Assembly (NCBI GenBank): GCA_933228895.1
Contig: OW121855.1
Coordinates: 33,618,698 to 33,682,697 of the forward strand
Reading direction: 5' to 3'
Length of the DNA: 64,000 nucleotides
Source: Platycnemis pennipes
Taxonomy: Eukaryota > Arthropoda > Insecta > Odonata > Platycnemididae
The notes beneath the pieces were generated by a model, which did not search any database, was not told the origin of the DNA, and saw only the letters and a program-made list of their open reading frames with translations. Position numbers and translations under genes: made by a program. This document shows, piece by piece, positions 45,801-56,359 of the stretch (its first letter is position 1; every line of letters begins with the position of its first letter).

Positions 45801-46286
45801 GGCCCAGTCCATATCGATTCAGGCAGGGGCCTTACCTTCATAGTCTCAGATGTTTTTGAATTTAACATATGTCAAACTTCAGGACAAAGTAAGTAATACG
45901 GATATTTTAGTTTTGTCCAAAAAAATTTTTGGCCAGAGATACAGTCCACCGAACATGGGCCCGCGAGCGCTATTTTTCAAATGCGATTTTTGACAAAATA
46001 CTAAAATGCTCATATCTCAGGAACGGTTCAAGATATTTTGCTCCTTTTTGTTTTATTTGAAAGACAATAATTTTGTGATTAAAATGATATCCTTGATTTG
46101 AAAATGTGTGTCCACATTCTCTTGCTGAAATTTTTTTATTTTATTTTTTTTTAATTTAAAAAAATTGTTTTTCTTAAAAACGCCAATCCTAAAAATTTTT
46201 ATTTTTTTACTGTTTGTCAGTACCATAAAGTACTACAATCCCTGAAAAGGAGAACTTCCACTTTTCAGTTTAACAGGTTTTATAAA
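45801..46286 (+). repeat. Left terminal inverted repeat of the 4.2-kb transposon
   Basis: Matches 49513-50007 in reverse. Only the outer 100 bases differ noticeably (a short replacement after TTCAGGCAG). The inner limit is TTAACAGGTTTTATAAA. Confidence 0.9.
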
Positions 46287-46528
46287 TTAATGTAGTTTTT
46301 TACCTTCCATGGTGAATTTCTTGATTGCAAGTTTTTATAATTTTGTTACTTTCAAACACCAATCTCAAAAAATTTGTACTGTTTGTGATTAACTAAAAAC
46401 AACAAATGAAACAAAGTTAGGAACTAGTTAAATTTTGATAATTTTTTTAGATATTCTTTATTAATAACCTTCCAAATCATTAATGATCTTCTGGAATAAT
46501 AAGGAAGATTATGATTCCAAAACGTAAC

Positions 46529-46810
46529 GGAACCTTCTAGAACAATTTGGAAGCTTCCAGATAATTTCAGATCATAATAGAACACACTTCAACAATCTAC
46601 AAACTTGCAAATAATTCCAGAATGTAACAAAATACTCTAGAACAATGTGGAAGCTTCCAGATAACTTCCGAAAACCTCTGAGGACAATGTGGAACCTTCC
46701 ACATAATTAAAGAATGTAACAGAACTTTCTAGAACAATCTGAAACTAACCGGAAAATTCTAAATGTTTGACCTAGCATATAAAAGGGAGGACACATGAAC
46801 TGACAGTTCA
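46529..46810 (+). promoter_or_regulatory. Heat-shock-element clusters, TATA box and initiator
   Basis: Perfect nGAAn/nTTCn units occur in phased groups: GGAACCTTCTAGAAC (46529-46543, three units), then after exactly one five-base step GGAAGCTTCC (46549-46558). A second copy of that pattern, 100 bases on, has AGAAC (46639-46643) and GGAAGCTTCC (46649-46658). GGAACCTTCC (46691-46700), AGAACTTTCTAGAAC (46721-46735, three units) and GGAAAATTCT (46751-46760) follow. TATAAAAG is at 46778-46785, 18 bases past the last unit. The initiator TCAGTT has its A at 46810, 32 bases from the first T of the TATA box, which is canonical spacing. This layout is that of an arthropod hsp70-class promoter. That heat-shock factor binds and drives transcription is inference. 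Confidence 0.75.
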
Positions 46811-46935
46811 GTTGTCAACAGGCAAACAAAGAGAGTAGTTAAAAAAAATTTTTGTTAACAGTAAGTACCTGTGAAGGTTTTTGAGAATTCTGATGACTGA
46901 CTGGGTTGTGGTGTTTGTGGAAAAGTCTATTTGAA

Positions 46936-49290
46936 ATGTCTTCTGACTGGGGCCATAGGAGAGTGAAGTGTGCTGACTATTTTCATATCCATAAAAGAGT
47001 GATACATAAGACTAGCAAAAAGACTTCAGGTTGGAAATAAGAGTGCTCATTTTAAGACTCTGTTTCAAAGTGAAAATGTTTCCAGTAATGACTTTTTGTG
47101 TTCTAAATGCTTTAACACAATATCAAACATGACAATAAGTGAACAAGAAGCCCCCAATGTTGTGTGTGATGCAGATTTTGTAACTGCAGAGGAAGAACTA
47201 CATATCCTGAATCAGTCAGCTACAGAGGTTGGTGTTAGTCCTGTTAAGAAACCATGGTCAGTGAAGTCAATTCATGAGATGTATGCATCAAGAAAACACA
47301 GAGACATTTCTGGAGCAGTGGGTGAGCATACCAGTACAAAACTGACCAAACTCTTTAAAGGAGAAATTCCAACTTCAGAAGAAAATGAACCAAAAGGAGC
47401 TTGTGCAACCTGCCAAGAGTTTTTATCAAACATCAGTTCAGCTGTTGAATCATGTGCATCCTACAATGATAAGGTTCAAGTTCTAACAATTATCCCAGTA
47501 TCCTTTACAAAGAACTAAATTTTGCACCACATTCCATCTGCATCAAAATACATGGTGGACAAGATAAGAAATTTGAGGTCAGCAAAAGGAGTGTTTGGAA
47601 AACCAGATCCATATTATGGTCATCCTGTGAATGAAGCAAATGTTCAAATTGCACAGTCATTTTATCTGGAAGATAAGTGGGACTGTTCTCGCCAGAGTGC
47701 CAACAAAAAAGACATTATGACTATGACAGTTGCAGGAGAAAAAGGGGTGAAAGTGAAAAGATACATGACCCGCGGCATTAAAGAAACTTTTGCCACATAT
47801 AAGAAGGAACATTCAACATTGCATATTGGAAGATCAAAGGTTTATGCATTACGACCTAAGTGGGTTGTTCCACATCCACCTAGAGATGTCTGTTTATGTT
47901 TGTACTGTGCAAATTTTGAACTGTGTGGTAGCTTTGAAGAACTTGCTTGAAGATATGACATATGACACCTTGGTTGGACATGTGAAGTCGTTAGTGGTCT
48001 GTGGCATAGAATGAGAGATATGTTTGTATCAGGACTGTGGTGACTGCCCTGGAAAGGGGGGACTCGACTTACGGACACTTGGTCTGGATAGTGTAGCAGA
48101 TAACTCTTCTGAAGTTACATATGCAACATGGGAACAAAATAAACTCATTAAGAAAAATGTTGCCATTGATACCTTCTTAGACGAACTTGGGAGGTGGACA
48201 GTGAAAGCAGTAACACACCAACATCTGAAGAAAAGAAAAAATTGCAACAAGAACACATTGCAGAAGTGAAGGGATGGGTAGAGGCTGCATGTTTAGTGCT
48301 TCACTCTGATTTTGCTGAGAACTGGTCTGTGGTTCTACAACAAGAAGTTAAAGGATATGTAAGGAAAGTAATGACCAAGTTTCAATTTTTACAGGAGTGA
48401 CATATTTTCAGAACAAGACCACAAGTGTTGCAGTTATAAGTGATGACAGAGGACATGACTCAGCACATGCATTGTTGGCAATACACAAAATTATTCAACC
48501 ACTGCAATCACAGGTAGAAAAGATCATAATTCTGATGGTGCCCCTAGTCACTTCAAAAACCGTTACCAACTATTTTAACTTGCAAAGTCTCTTGTTCCAA
48601 TGGAGTGGGTATACAGTGCGACTGGACATGGTAAGGGGCCCTGTGATGGTGTAGGAGGCCTGCTGAAGCACCATGCAACAAAACAATCTTTCCAGCCCAA
48701 GTACAGCTGCAATTCAGAATGCCAAGGAATTTACAAGAGTGGTGCAGTCACACACATCAATAAACCTGATTCTGTTGTCCAAATAGGAAGTTGAAGAATT
48801 CCGCCAGCAGAAAATAAAAGAATGGTCAAACCAAACTACCCCTGTGAAAGGAATTCAGAAGACACATGTCTGGACTCAAATTGATGGGCGAACTTATATT
48901 GCACGAACTTTAAAGAGCAAGAAAGAAGAAATTTCATTTGTCCAACCAAGATCTCATAAATGCCAAGAGAATATTCAAATTCACGAACTACAAAAAGGAA
49001 TGTTTGTGGCCTGTGTGTATGACTGTGACTGGTGGATTGCAGAGATTATAGATATTAGTTGTGAGTTAAGTGAATTCATTGTTAACTTTATGATGCCACA
49101 TGGACCAGCTGCTGGATATAGATTCCCAGATGAAAGACAGCAACACCACCACCAGTGCTCACTTCCAATTCGCGATTTTTTGAAGAATTTGGGTGCCCCA
49201 GTTCCTATTGGTTCAACAGAAACACATCACTCAATATCAAAGGAAGATACTGATGCTGTTGAACAAATTTTTAGTTCATTAAATTGCTAA
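46936..49290 (+). pseudogene. Transposase gene of the 4.2-kb transposon (frameshifts, stops)
   Basis: The ATG at 46936 opens MSSDWGHRRVKCADYFHIHK. A frameshift near 47017 leads into the frame with CSKCFNTISNMTI (from about 47096). A TAA at 47516 interrupts it, and the same frame resumes with ASKYMVDKIRNLRSAKG, GRSKVYALRPKWVV and VCLCLYCANFELC. After further shifts come CGDCPGKGGL (about 48037-48066), DFAENWSVVLQQEVKGY (48308 on), SDGAPSHFKNRYQLF (48532 on, ending at a stop), GHGKGPCDGVGG (48624 on) and a C-terminal block of 148 codons (48844-49290) with YDCDWWIAEIIDIS, resembling a small beta-barrel. The acidic residues in DFAEN, SDGA and CDG are candidate catalytic positions of an RNase-H-type transposase. 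No Pfam-style name is claimed. Confidence 0.8.
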
Positions 49291-49512
49291 ATTCAGTTCT
49301 AAGCAGAGTGCACAGAAGTATGCTTCGGAACCTGTACATTTTTTAACCTGCACATATATTTTGAAAGATATTGATGTTTGAAACTTGTGTCTGTTACCCA
49401 TATTTAAGAAGAAAAAAATGTCAAGTAAGACTAGAGATTTTGATTTTATGTGACCAATATCTGAGAATGTGGTAATGGAAACTGGCTTAATGTTTGGAAA
49501 TTTTTTGAATTG

Positions 49513-50007
49513 TTTATAAAACCTGTTAAACTGAAAAGTGGAAGTTCTCCTTTTCAGGGATTGTAGTACTCTATGGTACTGACAAACAGTAAAAAAATAA
49601 AAATTTTTAGGATTGGCGTTTTTAAGAAAAACAATTTTTTTAAATTAAAAAAAAATAAAATAAAAAAATTTCAGCAAGAGAATGTGGACACACATTTTCA
49701 AATCAAGGATATCATTTTAATCACAAAATTATTGTCTTTCAAATAAAACAAAAAGGAGCAAAATATCTTGAACCGTTCCTGAGATATGAGCATTTTAGTA
49801 TTTTGTCAAATATCGCATTTGAAAAATAGCGCTCGCGGGCCCATGTTCGGTGGACTGTATCTCGGGCCAAAAATTTTTTTGGACAAAACTAAAATATACG
49901 TATTACTTACTTCGTCCTGAAGTTTGTCATATGTTAAATTCAATAACATCTGAGACTATGAAGGTAAGATTTTTTCTTTGGCTGCCTGAATCGATATGGA
50001 CTGGGCC
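49513..50007 (-). repeat. Right terminal inverted repeat of the 4.2-kb transposon
   Basis: The partner of 45801-46286. Both carry a conserved GC-rich island (GGGCCCGCGAGCGC) in an otherwise AT-rich arm. Confidence 0.9.
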
Positions 50008-50497
50008 ATATGTACACCAACTTGTGTTTATATTATATTATAAGAATTAAATTATAATTTAATTCTTAGGATGCCCTAAGGAAGGAATGTCAATATTAGT
50101 CATTGCCCCACAGAAAGGACTTAATAGAAATAGGCAGTTCCAGGCTTTGCTTTCCTCAATTCACGTCAACATATGTTATTTTTAATCATATCAGTTTTTA
50201 TGCTATAAAATTGTTTGGGAATATAAGGGAACAAGAATGGTTTTAACATAAAATTTAAATGACACCAAATAATTATTATCAAATATATTTTATATCAACA
50301 GCAGGACACAGAAGACAAGAAGGTTTCAACTGGAAAGCATGATACAGAAGAAGAGTAGAAATATTTACAGAAAAATGATGGTTTGATTGCAACCAAAGTT
50401 CGGGCGATCAAACTCATATTTACAAATGAATGGATGCGATGTGCTCTTTTATTTTGAGGGCTAGGAACTAAAATAGAGCTTGTTCTTGAGTAATTTT

Positions 50498-50629
50498 TCA
50501 CACGTAGCTCTCTTGTCGAGAAGAGTACAGCAAGAAAGAATCAAGCAACCGTGGCTCAACCAGATCCATTGCTCCCAGCTCTTCTATCACTTTTGTACCA
50601 CAATTTGCAGCTATTTTTCTCAGGGCAGC
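50498..50629 (-). CDS. insc: inscuteable last exon (C-terminal PDZ ligand)
   Basis: The acceptor TATTTTTACAG is followed by AALRKIAANCGTKVIEELGA, MDLVEPRLLDSFLLYSSRQ and ESYV before TGA (50498-50500). LV-PRL-DSFLL followed by a terminal E-S-aromatic-V is the hallmark C-terminus of Inscuteable proteins. The last four residues fit a class I PDZ ligand. It enters in phase 0. Confidence 0.94.
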   Translation of the reverse strand, partial: AALRKIAANCGTKVIEELGAMDLVEPRLLDSFLLYSSRQESYV

Positions 50630-51859
50630 CTGTAAAAATATTCACACAATAATTAGCTTTGAATAGCATTATGAAATTCATCATTCTTTTCTAAACAAGA
50701 TTCCAATAAATCATAGCTACTCACATACCAATCTAAACATTTAACATATGAATATTAAATGCACTTATTCAAATTACATCTTCTTTGAGAATCCACATTG
50801 TTCACGAGCACCAAAAAAATTATTTAAAAATTAACAAATTCAATCTAGATAGGTAGCAAAAATGTGAATGCCACCATTACAATCGGTTTCACTAACAAAT
50901 GAAATTTCCTTTTTCCTCATAATTGTTGAAAAACTATTTCTGTAACACACAATGACTGACACGCCAAGTACCTATTCCACAAAGTAAGTTCCCTGATGAT
51001 TGATTTATTGGTGGGACAATGTGTTTCTAAACCAGGTAAAGATTGCCGAAGGTAACTCCCGTTTAGTGAAATGTATTATGAACACGCTGATAATATCATT
51101 GTAGCAAACCTGAGAGTACATTTGAAAATGAAAAATTCTTGATACTACTTTTGACGTGCAATTATACATTAAATATTTTGTCATGTATTTTTATAGTTGG
51201 GGCCACATCAGTTTGACGATGATTGCTTAGTGAATATTATTATTTATCAACTTTCATAAAAAATACAGTAGGTATTTCAATTCTATTATATAAGATTATA
51301 TATGTTTAGAGGAAATTTTTCATAGATTTACAATTATAACAGCTGAGTGTTTATTTGAATTCTGTTTTAATTTATTTTGCTACAGAAATTGTTAATGAAC
51401 AGTAGCAATTAATTACTAAGGAATAGCAATAATTAACCAATTGACTAACCATTTTTTCTCAATGTCACCCCCAAAATTACCTATTTTTTTTACAAAGTCA
51501 TATACTGATAAATATTTTATCAATAATTAGGTATTGATAATTATAAAGCATTGCTATAATATTAATATTATAACATCGCTTAAAAAAAGTAAATTACGAG
51601 GCCTGCAAATTGCCTTCTTTGTAAGCAAAGGCCTCATTCAAGAGGCTGGCGAATTGCCATCTTTGGAAATGTTAGATACAAATAATTAGTAATTAATTAC
51701 TGCTATTCAGTAATAATTTTATATAAGGGTTGGGTATGATTTTGAACAAATATTTTGTATCCTCAAGTAGTGTAATCAATTTTCAAGAGGCTGATGGGCC
51801 AAAAATGAATGCTGGCATTTATTCATGGATAAATTTTAATACTATTGCCTCAAACTTAC
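50630..51859. other. inscuteable intron, no other feature
   Basis: AT-rich sequence without coding signal or recognisable transposon ends. Confidence 0.4.
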
Positions 51860-51983
51860 CAAGCAAGCAACAAGTACACCATCACTATGGTTCCTCTCCC
51901 TTTCGTCAACACAGAGCCTTACTATTTGGCTAACTCCCTTCATGTCAACCACTTGCTTTGCAACAAGAGGGTCACTGCATAAC
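51860..51983 (-). CDS. insc: inscuteable exon (Armadillo-type region)
   Basis: After the acceptor CACTTGCAG, one base completes an Arg codon and the exon reads LCSDPLVAKQVVDMKGVSQI, VRLCVDERERNHSDGVLVAC, then L and GTAAGT. The S/ERN-SD-VLVACL block is the best conserved Armadillo-type helix set near the Inscuteable C-terminus. Confidence 0.94.
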
Positions 51984-52338
51984 CTGCAAGTGAAAAATAA
52001 ATTAGAAATTCTAAACTATAGAAGAATAAGTAATACAAGTTTTAACATGCAGATTTTTCAACTGTGTAAGCTTCCTTTAAAGACATAAGGTTAAAGTATA
52101 AAGCCCAGGTGACGTAAAAATTCAGAAATTAGGCATACATATCAACGATAATTTGCACTTCAATTTCATTTATGAAACCAGTGCCATATTTCCTAATCAC
52201 CCATGAACAGCATTACTGCAATGTTAATATTGTGATACAATAAAACAGAGCACATCTGAATTTTGTAGATTGAGTTTTTATGTTATAACAATGTTTTACT
52301 GAAGCTAAATACTGATAGTTGGTGGTGAGCATTGGTAC

Positions 52339-52720
52339 CTTGATAACGCAATGGCAGCCTTCTGCTGCAACCTCTCTGCAGCAGCAGTTTCATTGACCCT
52401 ATGAAGAGGAGAAAGGCGAACTTGAAGGAATGACAGTAAAGCTGACACAGTGCTTCCCTCATCTCCCTCCCCACAGCCACCCAAGTGTGTTCTCGTTTCT
52501 GGAACGGCTGCCATGTTTGCAATCAATGTTGCTGCCTGCTCTCGGAGGAAAATAGTAGCAGGCTCCCTTGGTCCTATTGCTCTCACTGCCGCTAGTAGTT
52601 TTGATGCTCCACTGCATTCCACCAATGGCCACACTGCTCTGGGTTCCATAAATGTAAGGTTTGCCAAGGCAGCAGCAGCCAGGAGAAGGGTTTCAGTGGA
52701 ACGTGTTTCCTCTACAAGGC
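52339..52720 (-). CDS. insc: inscuteable exon (Armadillo-type region)
   Basis: The exon reads LVEETRSTETLLLAAAALAN, LTFMEPRAVWPLV, then REQAATLIANMAAV, HRVNETAAAERLQQKAAIAL and SR at the donor. AAALAN, TLIANM and QQKAA-ALSRL are the Inscuteable Armadillo-type repeat signatures. Two bases complete an Arg codon at the start; two remain at the end. A GC-richer stretch in the middle encodes a Gly/Glu loop (GGCGEGDEG). Confidence 0.93.
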
Positions 52721-53031
52721 CTAAAAAATATTAAAGAATTTTTTAGCTGACAGGAAAATTTTTTAGCTGAGCAGAAGGCAAAGTAAATAGTAGGTACTCT
52801 TTACACAAACATGGGATATCTTTGTGGTTATTTCTCAATAGTTCACCTCCATTACATGTGAAAGCCTCTAAGGATTAGCAAAGAAAAATAATATGAAGAA
52901 GTTTGAAAATTAATGTCAGCCATTAAATTTCATTCATTAGGAAAACGATGGCTGTTTTCATTTAAGTGCAGAATGTATTGAAATGATGGAGTGTATACAT
53001 TTGAACAAGGGGGAACCCCCAAGTTACTTAC

Positions 53032-53230
53032 GGGAAAGCGAATGAACTATTGGTCTGATGTACTCCACAAGGCCTTCTATACTGTCAATCTCTTCTAACC
53101 ATGGAGCAGTGACCTGAGCCAAAACCGCAGCTGCTTCCGATGCCTCCGGTTCTGATCTGCACCTTTTGCCAGGTACGACTTCACGACCACTATCCATCAG
53201 GATATCCGCAATAATTTCAATACCACCAGC
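53032..53230 (-). CDS. insc: inscuteable exon (Armadillo-type region)
   Basis: The exon starts AGGIEIIADILMDSGREVVP and continues EASEAAAVLAQVTAPWLEEI, ending YIRPIVHSLS with a GTAAGT donor. G-IE-IADIL and EAA-VLAQVT-PW are conserved Inscuteable motifs. Phase 0 at the start, one base over at the end. Confidence 0.93.
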
Positions 53231-53460
53231 CTGCCATAGAAATTATTGAAATTTAAAATTAAATAACAGTTTCAAAAAATCACATATACTGGATTGGATC
53301 CTAGGGGAATTATTTAAAATCATCATTGCCCTTGATAGTTATTAAATTATTGCGCTAAAATTACAAAATTTAACTGGGACCTTGTAGTGCCTAAGTCATC
53401 AACAGTAATTCTGTTGTTTGTGTTTTTATGTGAGGAAAATCAAATTTATATTCAAAAATT

Positions 53461-53614
53461 CCCTTCAACCTCAAGGAGGGGAGGTTTTGCTGAAATTCTC
53501 ATTTGATGCCTGATGCTGGAGAATACCTTAAACAGGTCCCTTCAACCTCAAGGAGGGGAGTTTTTGCTAAAACTCTCATTTTATGCATGGTGCTTGAGAA
53601 TACCTTAAACAGGT
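53461..53614. repeat. Tandem duplication, 77-base period, in an inscuteable intron
   Basis: CCCTTCAACCTCAAGGAGGG begins at 53461 and again at 53538; the two copies differ at a few bases (GGTTTTGCTG against GTTTTTGCTA). Confidence 0.9.
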
Positions 53615-53850
53615 ACCTTAAGGATATGTCAAACTAGGAATTCTTTTCCACATAATATCAAAGGGACAGGCCTATGTACATTTTCAGAGATTTTCATTGC
53701 ATTATAAATTTAAGGCCAATATCCACAAAAAATACAGTGAATTTAGAGATTAAATATTTATACCTGGTGGTCTTTTTGAGTTAATGGGCGCAGTAAATTG
53801 TGGCACCAAAGACTTATTTCACTGTTCCAATGAAATAATGTTACATCTCA

Positions 53851-53919
53851 AAGGAAACAAGTCAACAGCATGATAATGTTTAGGAAAGGAAACAAGTCAA
53901 CAGCATTATAATGTTTAGG
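53851..53919. repeat. Tandem duplication, 35-base period
   Basis: AAGGAAACAAGTCAACAGCA begins at 53851 and at 53886, followed in both by TGATAATGTTTAGG or TTATAATGTTTAGG. Confidence 0.9.
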
Positions 53920-54303
53920 TAATAGTCAAATACTTGGGTATGAACTACACTTTGAATTGTTCCAAATATAATAATAAATTTTTCAGCGAACCATTTATAA
54001 CTATTGTGCATACACTTCATCAAAAAATAACAACTATATTTTAGAGCCCAAGTCAAGATTAATTAAGCGTCATAGGAAAAGTTGAAAATAGTTGTCATGT
54101 GAATAATATTGATTGGTGTGTATTCAATGTGATCACTGTGATGTAAATACATTACTTGCATTATAACATAGCAACTTTTTTCTTCTAAGGTAAGGACAAC
54201 ATTATTAGGTACCACTTTTTATTTAGGTACTTATAAAACATGTGAAGGATGCACTGTTTAATACCAAGTCTGTGAGACTGAGTAAGACAATTATGTTTAT
54301 TAC

Positions 54304-54543
54304 CTTTTCGAATTCTTTGATGGCGTCAGAGACACAGCATATTGTGGCAAGGGCTCTCAGAGCAGAAGCTCTTATTGGACTAGAACGAGAGTCGATTGCG
54401 ACAGCCAGAAGTGCTCGGACTCCACCACATTTAGCGACAAGGCGACTAAGATGAGCACCTTCAAGTCCAAGAGCAGCCAAGCCAGTGAGGGCAGAACGCT
54501 GGGCCAATTCAGAGGCAGCATCCTCTAGTACAGTAACAAGCAC
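54304..54543 (-). CDS. insc: inscuteable exon (Armadillo-type region)
   Basis: The acceptor ATCTATCCAG is followed by VLVTVLEDAASELAQRSALT, LVAKCGGVRALLAVA, RASALRALATICCVSDAIKE and FEK at the donor. CGGV-ALL and ALR-LA-ICCV match the start of the Inscuteable Armadillo-type domain closely. Exactly 80 codons, phase 0 at both ends. Confidence 0.94.
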
Positions 54544-55096
54544 CTGGATAGATGACAAAGCAATGAGGGTCTGCTTGCATTCAAAAACATGATTCTTTTT
54601 AGTTTTGTTGAGTTTTAGGTTAATTATCAACTGTTACTAGACATAACTTTTACTGTTACTAGACATTCATGAAAGGTCTTTATTAAAAAAGTAGAATGCA
54701 AAATCCAGATTTTCACTAATGCATAACGAGAAACTTAAGAAATAATCCAGTGTTTAAATGTGGGTTTCCATAGAGTTTATGAGCTGAATTTTACATCATA
54801 ACAGGTTTTTCTATGTTGTTTATAGTGAAAAGATAACAGTTTCTGACCTGAAGATGCCAAATGTAACTCTGGCGTTCCATTGTCTTTTCACCATTAATAA
54901 TGCAGTAAAACCCATCATAATGCAAAATTAAGGAAATAAAGTAGTTAATCACCTGACAGCTTTTGATGATGGCATGACGGTATGGTATAAAATTATTCCT
55001 ATAAAATTCATTGCACTCCAAAGAACAATCAAGAGAAGGGCTTTTTTGAAAGAGAACATGAAATTACTCGCTACAACTGCTCTTTTGTTTACAAAC

Positions 55097-55379
55097 CTGA
55101 ATTTCTCTGCTCAGAACAAGATCCACCACATGTGTGAATGCATGGCCCAGTTTGGCAATGTGTCCAGCCAGTACTTCAGGATCAAGGGGTGCTAGGGAGG
55201 GTGCAGATGCAAGACGCAACCTGTCACATGCGATCAGAAGGGCTGACTCCTCTGAACTGCAACAATCTTTGGGTTGAATGTCAGCACCACCATGGCAATC
55301 TCGAACAAACTCCGTCATGTGCCCAACTAAACTCTGGATAAGTGGTGGTGCTTGGTCCAGGCATCCAGTTTCCATTTGT
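55097..55379 (-). CDS. insc: inscuteable exon (helical linker)
   Basis: The exon reads QMETGCLDQAPPLIQSLVGH, MTEFVRDCHGGAD, and ends HIAKLGHAFTHVVDLVLSRE with IQ before a GTTTGT donor. One base at the start completes a Gln codon from the previous exon. It corresponds to the helical region between the LGN/Pins-binding N-terminus and the Armadillo-type repeats, including the L-H/Q-F--L-DLVL-RE-Q motif. Confidence 0.9.
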
Positions 55380-55429
55380 CTGGAAGAAACAGCATGTAAT
55401 TTCATTGGATGTCTCCAAGAAGATGGTTC

Positions 55430-55745
55430 AGATCAGGTCTTCAGGTTGACGGGTAACTGAGTTATTTTGCACAATTAAGCCTTGGTGGGAGCTTAAGTAA
55501 AGGTAGCATTTTGGGAATCGAGGAAAGATGAAGACATTGCCATTAGTATTCTTAACGGAAGGCACCAAGGGGTCCATTGTCCAATACCCCATCCAAAAGA
55601 TGGAGAATGGATGGACTGAGCAACTAGAGCACTGTCCACAAAGTGCTCTAGTTAGGATGTCAATGAAATACCGAAGGAACATCCAGGATTCCGATTCAAG
55701 ATTTTGTGGGATGAGGGGCCAGTAAGCTAGCCTCCACATCAGCTC
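55430..55745 (-). repeat. SINE related to 17344-17690, diverged
   Basis: On the minus strand, GAATCGGAATCCTGGATG replaces box B. The body shares CCCCTTGGTGCCTTCCGTTA and GGATGGGGTATTG with the SINE at 17344-17690. It lies in an inscuteable intron, in the sense orientation of the gene. Confidence 0.6.
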
Positions 55746-56359
55746 AACCCCATACTTTGTTCAGTGGCGATGGTTAATGCTGGTCAATAGCAAGCATATC
55801 AGAGGCAATGAGTTCTCTGACATTATTACTACCACGTGTCTTCAACCATAAAAGCCATGTGATGTAGAACCATTGGATGCAGCCTTAAATTATTAATATA
55901 TAAATACACCTTCTTGGGGTACTGGAAGGTGAGAAAAAATGCTTCTCAGGTACTGGAACACAAAAATTTGCTCTCGGTAGTGTCATGTGCTTCGTATTGT
56001 GGAAACTTCGCTCGCCATGTTAAGTTGTGATCGACTTCTCCTCCACTCCATGACGATCACCTCCCGTAGCGAACATCTTGGTCTCCAATCATTTAGTTTA
56101 TCTCTCTTACCATTTTCCCTCCCAATATTCGTCTTTTTTTTTCTTTTCCCGCTCTGTAGATCGATTTTTCGTTCGTCCGAACAGGAGAGAAATATTTCCC
56201 AAAAGACTTCATTTCCGCAGTCTGGTTCCAGGGCGACGAAGCAACGTCAGACGTGACCGAAAGCAAAGAATTGGGGACCAGGAAACGATCATGGTTGTAC
56301 GCGGAAGACTTGGGAGCGGATGGAAAGCTTGAGTGGGGGATTCTTCACGAAAAACTCAC

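Larger units (their letters stand above)
45801..50007 (+). mobile_element. 4.2-kb DNA transposon with heat-shock-type promoter
   Basis: The ends GGCCCAGTCCATATCGATTC are inverted copies flanked by ATAT on each side (the surrounding CATATG makes the exact duplication ambiguous). The terminal inverted repeats are about 490 bases. Between them lie a promoter region (46529-46810), a leader with a perfect GTAAGT donor at 46861, and a broken transposase gene reading to 49290. The inner 400 bases of the two TIRs differ at only a few positions, implying recent movement or gene conversion, although the coding region already carries stops and frameshifts. The copy may thus have been mobilised in trans. 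Transposase motifs tie it to the composite at 20-27 kb. Confidence 0.88.
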
